A stretch of 64,000 bases of DNA. Origin: Litsea cubeba (lineage: Eukaryota > Streptophyta > Magnoliopsida > Laurales > Lauraceae). Position numbers and translations under genes: made by a program. The notes beneath the pieces were generated by a model. That model was not told where the DNA came from and did not search any database. It saw nothing but the letters and a program-made list of their open reading frames with translations. Below, one piece after another: positions 40,079 to 52,000 of this stretch; positions within the stretch are counted from its first letter, which is position 1; every line of letters begins with the position of its first letter. The DNA is taken from positions 31,015,235-31,079,234 of the forward strand of contig CM022949.1 of assembly GCA_012931725.1 (NCBI GenBank). Reading direction: 5' to 3'.

Positions 40079-43000
40079 TTCCCTTCCTTTCTTTCTCTCT
40101 CTTCTTCTTCTTCTTCTTTTTTTTTCCCTGTAACGAGAGGCCAACCCTTTTTTTCCCTACAAGCAGCGGCTAGGCCCTTCCACTTTTTTTCAAAAAAAAA
40201 TAAATCTTGTTGAACCTGTAGATTTTGGACAGTTCGGCCGAAATCTGGGATTTTTGTCCGAATTTCCAGATTTCGGCCGAACTGGTCCGAAATATTGGCC
40301 GAATTTTTATAAAGGAGCGATTCGGTTCGGTTTCATTGCCGAACCAAAATTGTTCGGAGAATTCGGCCGAACCGAAGCGAATATCGTAACTATGCTTTGG
40401 ATTCTAAAGTCTCCCACCATCTCTCAAGTTTCGCACTCACATCATCTCTCGATTTATCCATCAACATTATAACATTTGTAAACAACAAAAATCAAGGTAC
40501 CTCCTCTTGAATATGAGTAGTTTAAATTCACTATAATTAATGCAAAGAGATAGTGCTTAAAGCTAACCCTTGATGCAAACATATGATTATTGAAAACTCG
40601 CTCATCTCTTCATAGATAGTTCTCACACTAGTTACCGCTCCCTCATACATGTCTTTAATCATGTTAATATAATCACTTAGGACACTCTTTTTATTTAAAA
40701 ATCCACCACATCAAACCTTTTGATACCTTGTAGGCATAGTCATGGAATATTCTAACAAGTTCATCGAACTATCCAACTTTGTTGAGGAACTAGTGGCCAC
40801 AGAGAAAATGAAAAAGGACAGGTTTATTGAGAGGCTACGACCAGACATAAGGAAAGATGTGTGTATGCATGAGCCAAAGCGGACAATATCATGTGGACAA
40901 TGGGCCCAGGTCGTTACACAAACAGTCCAAAAAGTTTCTTTAAATTGAATTTCAAGGACTGTTTGGAGAAAATAAGAAGAAACAGGGACTCTTTTGCAAT
41001 TTCCAGAAAACTCAAGACAAAGAAGAGGGCTGGACGTGCAGGATTTTTGAGACATGGGTTGGAGGGTCAAACCCAGCCCAAACCACATGGGATATGGACC
41101 AAAAGGGTGGCCCATGAGTGCCCACACTGATGGTGGGGCGCACTTGATCAAATGGTGAGCCATGTGGGGGCCCCACACCTAGTGCAGCAAACAGTCGTGT
41201 GGGACAGCCTGAAAATGGAAATTCCTAGAATTTGCTTAATTGTTATAGAAATCTGTTGGTTTTTTATTATGGAAAGAATTTAAATGTTAGTAGGAATCAT
41301 GCTTGGAATGATTACTAGGGATCTCTAGAGTTTTTTTACTTTGTTTAGCAAATATACATATGTAGTCGACTGCTAGGAGACACAGCTGACAATGAACCTA
41401 TTGAAAGAAAGCTTCTTTGTTTGTTGCTCTCCATTATGCGATTCTTTTAATTGTCTCCTTGTGGATGTGGTGCCTGAGCAATTACATGGAACCACAAGGT
41501 GGGGACCAAGGAACCAAATATTGGCCGCTACATAACATAGCAGCTGATATGTCGTCCGTAGAGGCCATGGCTGCTATGCTAAATTTAAAATATCACCGCT
41601 ACGGTATAAAAACTAGCCGAGCCAAGCAATTTTCATATAAAGCACTGTTTCCCTATTTCTTCTCTCTAAGAGTCATTCCTAAAGTTGTCTCTACCCTTAT
41701 ATGGTTCCAAATCAGTAAGAAAACACAAGATTCACCGCTACATAAGATTCAAATTTTTTTTTTTTGATATTGCCGCTACAGTATAAAAACTAGCCAAGCC
41801 AAGCAATTTTCTTATAAAGCACTGTTTTCCCTATTTCTTCTCCCTAAAAGCCATTCCTAAAGTTGTCTCCACCCTTACATAGTTCCAAATCACTAAAAAA
41901 ACACAGATTCACCGCTGCATAAGATTCGATTTTTTTGAACACTATAAAAATTCACACCGCTATGCCATTACATATCACTTCAACTGCTACATATTGCTAG
42001 CTACGTAGCATTTTGGACACCCACAGCTACACCCACTGCAAATTCTATTTTGATCCTTTGTGGAATCCACTCTAAACCTTGACTTATTTGAGTCTAGAGA
42101 GTGAGCAGTGCCTGGAAACTGCTGTACAGCAGTATTTTTGACAGATCCAATACTGTGGTGGGTTCCTTTGGGTACCCATGACTGCGACACAACAACATTA
42201 AATTTATAGAATCTTCACTCCTACACCATTCACCAATTGGCGAGCAGGTTCATGGCCTGAAAGGATCGCATTGACCTGGAGTAAAGAAAAACCAGAGAAA
42301 GGGAAGAAGAAAGAAGGAAAGAGGAGAGAAGTAGTTGACGAGAAACGGAGATTAACTGAGAAGAGCAAGGGCTATGGGTGTCACCCTATGATACCATAAT
42401 GGAAAAGGTTTTCTCAAAAGCCAATCTCTCTTGTTGGGAGAGATTAGGTTTTGTCAATCCCATTTTAATTATAAAGAGCACCCTCAATATAAGGTAATAT
42501 ACAGAAAATTATAAGTAAATATGGACATAAATTAAATGACTCGGTATGGTATTCAATAGTATGCACAAATTCAACTAATTCATGGAGTAAGGTGCATCTT
42601 GTATAAAGAAATGCAAGTACAACCATTCCTGTGAAGAACATATAAATTAGAACAAGATAAAGCTTCAGAGTATAACAATCTGGGTTTACACTATCCCAGT
42701 CTAAAAGTTTCATAAGAGTGATCAACTCAGTAGGAGTAATAAACCATAGTTACCTACCCAGATGTAAGGATCACTGACAATGAAAGATTTGCAATTTCCT
42801 TAAAAGCTAAAGCAGGATTCAGACACCAAAGACTCAATGTATGCGTCAAGCCACAAGCAGTATATCCTGCATCCAATTATTTGGGTAGTAAAGATGAAAG
42901 ATCAAATGCCCAATAAAATATTAAATAACAGGTGTATGGGAGTTCACAATGCAAAAACAAAGGACCAGAGTTTTTTTTAATATCATTATTTATAATGATG

Positions 43001-46000
43001 AAATGGAAACTGTGATCAGTATAAAAAGGTAAACTTCTTTTTGTTCGGTGTCAGGCTTCGAGAGAATGAAAACTTCATGATCAAATTAAAAAATGCATTA
43101 AATTTTTTGAATCCCTTGAATTTCTGAAGCATAAAAAAACTACTTAATGCACTAACTCCAAGTAACCTGAAAAAATGTTTACACATTTGCTTTATAATTT
43201 CCTGTTGATGAACATTGATGTACCCACATCATCAAGAAGAAAATGGGAGTATGACAGATGAAGAGCATCGGCAAAAGCCAGTACAATCACCAGTGTGTCA
43301 GACATACTCTCAGAACAAATGGTGTTCCATGCATAAAGAACAGAGCATTAGGGCATGCTTGATAGCAAGCATTTCTGGCAGGCTCTTGCCCTGTTGGTAA
43401 TATCAAATTCGTTCGGTTGAAATAAGACAGATGAACATGAGAAAGGTGTCAGAAATACTGTCTGAACAAAATGGTGTTCCATACGTAGAGATGAGAGACT
43501 TCGGGCCTGAATGATAGCAACTAGCAAGTATTTCTGGCAAGCACTTGGCTTATCAGGAATTTCAATATCCCACATTCGATTGGAGGAATTCAAAAATGAA
43601 AATTCCTAGTGTTGGAAATGGGGAAAAAATGGCCCTTCAAAATCTCCAAAATTTCAGAATTCTAAGTTACTTTTTGCTATTATCATTTGAAGAGTGTCCA
43701 ATCATCTTCATCCGAAAGATTTCTGACAGGTCCCAAATCCTACCCTAAACAAACTCCTTGAATGACAGCAATTGGAGAGGCCCTTAATGATTATCAAACT
43801 TGGAAATCAGAATTTCTGAATTCATATCCAGATTACCTCCCACATCACCTCAAAATGAAAATGGAGACAATAGGCTTCTTAGCCATAAATTCTTCCTTAT
43901 ATGTACAATAGACATAAAATATAGAACATCAACTCACTAGCATCTCTTTTAACAAGTCGCTGCAAGGCAAGTTGATAATCAATTGCATGACTGCCATTCT
44001 CAGAAAAGAAGTATCTGAATGAAGTAAACAATCCTGCATGAGTAAATAGCGGTTACGGATAGTTTAGAAGGTCATTAAGTTGTGAACAGGATGTTGCAAG
44101 TACCCTCTAGTGTTACTGCCGCCATACTGCTCAGACGAGCGATCTCTGACTCAGAATCTGAAGCAGCTTCAATTGCCTTTCAAAAATAAACAAACAAATA
44201 AATAAAGAAGATATAGAACAATATTAATCACTAAGTCCAAACTTCGACTAAAGAATACCTTAGTGGCACATTCTTGCAAGATGGGAAAGTGCTCTTGAGA
44301 AATTCCAGCCTCTTGAAGCTCTTTCAAAGCTTTATCACCAGTCCAACTGGATGGAGTAAAATGGCATCAGTCCAAAAAAAAAGGACTTAAAATACAAAAT
44401 GGAATCCTTTATAGGATAAAAAATTCTGCTAATGCAATCATTTCAAATGTCTGATTTTAATTTTAAGGATTTTTCTAGAAACCCACCAAGGTTTCTGAAA
44501 TTCTTAAATACCCCCTAACCTTTTAAGAATTCTAAAAAGCCCCTTGACTTGCATAATTATTCCCAAGGACCCCCTTGACTAACCTAATTACAGTTGCATC
44601 CATCTCCAGCCATTAAGAGTGTAAAAAGACCGTTACTTTTACCATTCAATGTAAGATGAATTGTCTTGTGAGCACATTTAAATGAAAATGCTACTTTGTC
44701 ACAGCAACAATAGCAGCATACAAGACACCTGACATGTAGGTTGGGCCCATTGGTTCCACCATACCAAAAAGGGTCTGATGGATCAAAAGATCAGACTCAC
44801 CTAATGCTGCTGGGCGTTAGATCAAGGGAAATGATTGTTCAAAAAGAAATTTAAAAGAAAAGAAAAGGATGTAAAATAACAAAAAGAAAGATAGGAAGGA
44901 ATATAGATTTTGTTAATGTTTCAAGTCTGGGTAAAATATGGCACTAGATTCTCAATGGACCTCAAATGAAATTCAAGGTCCTAATATCTCTTGTACAATC
45001 TCTATCCAAGGCACAACTTGAGAAAGAAATTAAGGGCTTCTAGTTATTGGTCTTTTTGAAGCTTTGGATGCCTTGGAATACTATTAGATGCTTGGAGATG
45101 TGAATAATTGCTTTTGAATGTGCTAGGGAACCCCTTTTCTAGGTTTTGGGTGACTTTTCGCACAAGCAAATGGTATGGAAGAGTTCTTATTGAAAGTGGG
45201 TCACTTCCACTTTTAATCAGGTGCTGCCCGGGCCTATGCACTGTGCGCTAGGCAGGCACAACCATTTTGCGCTGTCGACTTCGGAAGGACATATCTTAAT
45301 TTAGTCAAATTTTCAAATGTTATATACGGTTGGAAAGTTCTCAATGAGTAGAATGTAACAGTGGAGAGATTTTGCCCACTTGAAGTCATTTACATGGGAT
45401 GCAGGTCCCCTTCCCAATGTTGTAAAAATCACTAGGCGGACGCTAGGCGGTGGGCATGGACAAGGGATTAATCCCCGCCTAGTCAATTAATCCCCGATTA
45501 ATCCCCGCCTGGTCATTAGGCGGTGACCGCCGACTAGCGCCTAGGAGGCCGCCTAGGCCGATTTTTACAACACTGCCCCTTCCTCTTTCTGCCCCTCTCA
45601 GCTTCCAAAAGAGGCTACTCCATCGATTTTTCTATTATTGTATACCACCAAAAGAGAATCTTGACGAGAGGACTGAAACAGTAAATAGAATTTTCACATA
45701 TGAAGTCATTTACATGGGTCAAATATTTAGTTTAATCAACTAAACACATCATTAAGGCTCGAGTTTTAAATGGTCTACTACAATTACTTTGAACGGTTCA
45801 CTGCTTTTATATCTATAGTCCATTTTCATTTCCTTTGATAGGATGGCTAACCCTAGTAGCACTTGTTGAGGCCATTTTTCTGTTTTCTACATGGCTAATC
45901 TAAAAACACTACATTTTTATGGCAGGGCCACTGGGTCACATCTTCATATCATGTATTGTACTCAACTGTCATTAGAGAAACAAGTCTGGTCACTATGCTT

Positions 46001-49000
46001 AAGGAAGTATTGTGGTATGTGGGCCCCACTTGTACAAATGAAGGAATCACAATGGGACCACCCTGTTGACGATGAAACCGTGGTGGACCCTTCCCTTGCA
46101 AATGGTGCCCGCGCACAATCAAATGATGTAATCATGTGAGTCCCATTTGTTTAAAATGGAATTCTATGGAACCTACATACTGAATGATGAATCTTTTGGG
46201 CAACCCATCAAATGATGCAATCATGGTGAGAAGCAACTCCAGCATAATGATGAATTCATATGGGTCGCACATGAGACCCACCTGATGATGCAATCATGGC
46301 GGTACAAAACACAAAATGGAATTCATGTGGACCCCACTTACTCATACAATCACATCGGCCGCTCCTATTAGATCCACGGTAGGACCTGCCTCTTGATGGA
46401 ATCATGGCGGATCCTACCCACCCAAACTATTAGATAGGCACATTACAAATAACTCAATCATTTGTTGCGTGGGTCTCACTCTAACATGATTCTATTGTTG
46501 TATAATGAAGGTTCAATGTGATTTTTTATAAAGATAGGTGAGGTCAACCATGATTTTGCAATTTGAGGAGGTGGTTCTGCAATGATTACATCATTTAAGA
46601 AGGTCTAGCCTATCAAAATGGGTAGTCACCTAGACTACAATATGAACAGTTGAGGGCATACTTCAATGTAACTATAGCACACCATATAGTGTGAGAATCA
46701 ATAGGATTATGTATTCATTGTAACTGATTGAGATTTCCCTCATTAAGGGAAACTAATTGTTGTAATCACTTGGTATATCAGTTATAAATAAGGATGTCCC
46801 CTCTCAAGGAGAGGCATCCAATTCTATTTGATTCCATTGCCTCTCTATGTTCTTGAACTATGATAAGGTATCAGAGCCCTGTTTGATTTAAAAACTTCAG
46901 CTGGGCCTTGTGTAAGGGATAATACATTCTTGTATTTCCAGATGATATTTTAGAAAGCTCTAATTTAATCCTTTTCACTTCGTAATTTGAAAAAGGCTCA
47001 AGAAAGGCTTCTTGCCTGTGCAAGAAACCATATACTCAGCCAATAGATAATGGTTCATTGGAAGGAGTTGGCATTTTCTAATGCAAAGCATTAGTTGTTT
47101 GTTTTAGGGATTTTCCTTTTTCTTGGTATTTGGTTGTTCTTTTGTTAGCTTGTCAGTACTCACCTATTGTACTGCTTGTTTTTGTTTTAATGAAAGTAGT
47201 CATTCAAAAAAGAAAAAGAAAAAAAGAAGGAAAATGAAAAAAGAAAAGAAACCATATACCAACCCAAAAGCTTAAGCTCATTGGTGGAAGGCCCTAACAG
47301 GTATATATGAAGCCTTGCCAAAGGCATTACTTAGGCGATGTGGGATGTGGGGCTTTACTATACCAAGTACCAACACTTCCCCTCACGTGCAGGCCCAGCG
47401 GATTTCATGGATGGGTCTATCATGTGGGCTACACAAGAACGACGGGATCGAAACCCGCTCCAATACCATTTAAGAAACCATATACCAACCCAAAAGCTTA
47501 AGCTAATAGGTGGAAGGCCCAAACAGGCATATGAAGCCATGTCCAACTCAAGACTTAGGCGATGTGGGATGTGGGGCTTTACTTTATCAACAGCCTGGAC
47601 TGGTAGGCTTCTTCCTCACCTGTTTGGAGAAGATAGAGAAAGCATATAGAACACACTGCCTCGTCGAATGTGCCGCTACTTGGCAGTTGTATGGGATCAC
47701 TGGTGGGCAACCCGTGATCATAATCTTTCTAAGAGAAAGGATTGTCTGACTGAAGGGAGTCTTTTGGAAAAATATTTTGTTGATTGTTTTGAGGAGCAGA
47801 GGTGAGTTCTTTTTCTCCGTTCTAGGATTCGATGATGTCCTGGACAGTTTTCATCTAGACCATCCAAAATCTTGAGTTTTTTAGAATTGGTTGTGATTTT
47901 TCATGCGCAGTTGCATTTCTGTCCTAGTGGATTCCAACTTTTGAGTAGATGGAGCTTACCACGATTCCATTTTAGTGGGTGGCACCCAGAGTGCATTTGA
48001 CATCATTCCATCATTTGAGTAGTGAGGTCCATTTGAATACATAACTTCAATTTTCAACAATAGGTCCACATGATTAATTATTGGATGGGTGGTCCCATAT
48101 GATCCAATAATAAAGAACTCGGCACCATGATCATTTTTTACCATATTCAGATACATGGCCATACAAAGCTACACTGCTACAACATTGACAATTTAAAATT
48201 GAAGGGAAAAGCAATCTTCTTAGTACGGTTAACGGCTAGAAAAGGAATGCAAGTCAAGGGGATTTTTAAAATTCTCAGAAGGTCAAGGAGTATTTTAAGA
48301 CAGGAAAACTTGGATGTCTTCAAGAAAAATCCCTCAAACTTCAACATGAAAATACACTTCATGAATGAGACCAGCATAAACCAATACAATACAAAGGAAA
48401 ATGAAATCAATGTATTACAAGCCTAACCATTTAAAACACCTAATCTTGAAAATATGGCACTAATGAAATGAATGTTATTAGCAGATTGAAAAATCAAAGA
48501 TGGCACTGGTAATGGTATCATTCAATTTAATCAAATGCAATACCTTTCGGCTGTGTTGGTAGGCAACTTTCCTTGTTTCCATACTGCCTGGATTACGAAA
48601 AAAATTTCTTCATTGTTCCATATTTTGTGCTTTTCCCTTTGCACTCATACTATACTTGCACTTTAGCAAAGGGTATTATGGATTTTTGCATTATATGGTC
48701 AAATCAAATGTGTTTCAAGAAATTTATCAGCATTATAAACTCGGTTCTTTATCTGAAGCTAAAACCCTATGTTCATGAGCTTTTTAGATAGTTTTTTTTC
48801 TCCGATACACTGTCTCCATTAACTCTTCCTTTCATCCATGATGAATCATCCCCATTCCATGTTGTATTGTAAATTTGTAATTGGCGATAATCTCAAGTAG
48901 GCCCCTTCAAAGTAAACCCCAGAAAGAGATCCTGAGTATAATTGGTTCTACATTACATTCAGAGACATTTGCTTACTCGGTATTGAATTCCTAGAAATTA

Positions 49001-52000
49001 ATAGTAATGGGGATTTTATAAAAGGAGCACAGAGGTGAGAAGTGAAGGGTATAAGTTGTAGATTTAGATGCGACCATCACTTACCTAGGATTTAAATTAT
49101 TAAGGTGATGGTCAAGTAATCATTTAAAATCAAATAGGAGATCATTTGATATCCCCTCATGGATCTTCACCTTTAGTCCATCACTATTAGCCCCTTCGAT
49201 TCTATTGATCGATGTTGTGGATACAGCATGGATGAAAATAGCTACGTAGCGGCCGATATATCGGCCATGGCGGCAGTGGCCGCCACGCTATCCGGGAAAA
49301 ATCGGGTATCGCACCCGTAGCGGCCGATACAGGCCGCCACGTTACCGTGTCGCCGCTACAGTGAATAGTAAGGGAAAAGGAAGAAGAAAGGAAAGGAAAG
49401 GAAAAAAAAAAGGAAAACAGGAAGAAAGGAAGGGAGTGAGATAGAGCACAACATACAAGAAGAAAGCAGCAGCAGCGGTGGTGGCGGCAGCAGAGGTGGC
49501 AGCGGCAGGTGCTCCTCCTCTTCCTTCTTCTTCTTCCTTTCCTTTCCCTTCCCTTCTTTTCTTTTCCTTCCTTTTCCTTTCCCCCTTCTCCCGATGTCTC
49601 TCAATCTTCATTTCACACGAAATAGGGCAGTGGGCAGCATATGGGCCCTTCCATCTGATTTATTTAAGGTAATTTATGGGCCCCATAGTCTCTTCCTCTC
49701 CCCTTCTCAATTTTTGTCAATCTTTGTGTTGGAAAAGGCAAGAGGCACCAAACCCTATTTAATCTAAGCCTTGTTTTAATTCACTGGGGGGCACTTAATG
49801 GGCCTATTGAAGTTCTAAATAAAAATTAACTTCATTTTGGGAAACTAAAAGGGCCCTATTGAAGTTCTAAACAAAAATTAAATTCATTTGGGAGCACTTA
49901 ATGGGCCCCATTGAAATTCTAAACAAAAATTAAATTCATTTGGGGGTACTTAATGGGCCCTATTGAAGTTCTAAACAAAAATTAAATGGAGCCTCTCTTT
50001 TATTTCTCGATTTGTGTGTGTCAACAACCCCCTAAACCTATTTAATTTTGGCCCTGATTTTAATTCATTAAGGGGCACTTAATGGGCCCTATTTAAGTTC
50101 TAAACAAAAATTAGATGGAGCCCCTCTTATTTTTCAATTTGTGTGTCAAACCCTCTTTTATTGAATCATTAGAGGCCACTTATGGACAGTTTGACAGGCA
50201 TAAATAAAAATTAAATGGACCCCCTCTTTTATTTCATTAGAGGCCACTTATGGGCACTTTGAAATGTATAAATAAAATTTAAATGAACCCTCCAAGAAAT
50301 AATAAAACCTGAAGCACTTAATGCCTTTAACCATTGGTAGGCTCCACAATGGGGCCTAAATATAAAAATAAAAAAGTCATGCCTTAGCCAAATATTACGT
50401 AATTGTAATCAAGACCTTAGCCAAATTCCACTCTACTTGAAAATAAGCTCAATAAAATTTCACTCTAATTAGAAATATAGACCAATCAAATTTCACTCTA
50501 ACTGGAAATAGGGTCATGGCCAACTTTCACACTAACTGAAAATAAAGTCTAATAAAATTTCACACTAATTGAAGATAGGCTCTAGCAAAATTTTACTCTA
50601 ATAAGAAATAGGGCTCAACCAAATTAGTATGACTAAGAAACAAGAATACATGTGAAAAAACTAATCATTACTATTATTTTCTATTTATACAGCGATACAG
50701 GACTTCATATATTGAGGGCACCGCTACGCCCCATTTTCTTACTTATTTTTGCAAAAGAACCACATATTCTTTCATTTTACAATTTTCTGGATTTTATGGA
50801 ATTTTTTCAGATTTTTTGGGCGATTTTTTCAAATCGCACCGCTACACCGCTACATATCGCCCGCTTCGTAGCGGTTTGGCGGCGGGCCGCTACGCCCGCC
50901 GCTACCGCTATTTTCATCCTTGGGATACAGACTGATACCTAGTTATAATCAAAATTATCATATTTTCAGCGAACATAATAAGCCAGTCATCCAATGGTGA
51001 CTCTTAAATATCATATTATCCTAAATACTACTATCATATCAAGATGTTGTGGATCTGACATTAAATATCTTATAAAGTGGACCACATAAGAAATATCCAG
51101 TAGTTATCATTTGATGAATGAGGCAACCTACAAGTCCCTAATAAAGAGCCTTTGGTGCCATATTTATATCCCACATGGAAGAACTATGCAATCGAGCCAG
51201 ATCTTACCATCATCCACATATATAAAATTTTGAACATGATGACAACTTTCAAGAAGCAAATGTGCACTACATCATAGTCATTGCCTAAACCTTATTCCAT
51301 CTAATTGGGTTTGCTTTGTTTGTTCTACTCTTCCAAGTAATCCCATTTAAAGATAGATGTGTGCTTAGGCATCTTTCATATCCAATATTTGTACAAAAAT
51401 CCAGATTATTCGACAACTTTTTTTATTTGGCATATTAGTAAAACTCCTCTATAAGGGTTCAATAAACTAACAGGCATCATAAGAAATCACGTGACACTGA
51501 CTAAGAAGGTTTGAAACATATATTCTGCCCATCCAAATAAAGCATGCATTTATTAATTAGCCAAATCTACTCACCATGAGAGAGAGTGCTCAAAATCATG
51601 CTTTTTTAAGGTACTTTTCCTTCGGCCCATCCAACTTGTGATACCCTAAACATTTACAAAACCAGCATTGATTAGATTCCAATCAAAGACCGGTTTACTA
51701 GTTGCCTAGTAAGCTGCCTACCTGAATCATGTCATATAAAGGTTGGTAAATTTCAACACCCTCAGCCAAGCATAATTCCCCTAATTCCTTCTGCAAAACT
51801 TGAATGATGATCCAAACTAATAAGAATTCTATAAAAAAAACAGACTAGAAAAACAAGAGCACATTGCACAGTGGAAGGTGCTCACTATTGTAACCTTGAG
51901 GTTTTGGGTTCAAGTCAATAAAAAAAAAAAACATATGAAAAATGGAATTAACTCACTGTCTAAGGTTTCCTCTTCAACATCTAGGCTAATAGCCTCGCGT

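Noticed and set aside
39807..40144. Plus and minus frames with poly-Pro or poly-Gly
   Set aside because: They arise from the 33-C tract and neighbouring GC-rich hAT-like filler; no domain or conserved block.
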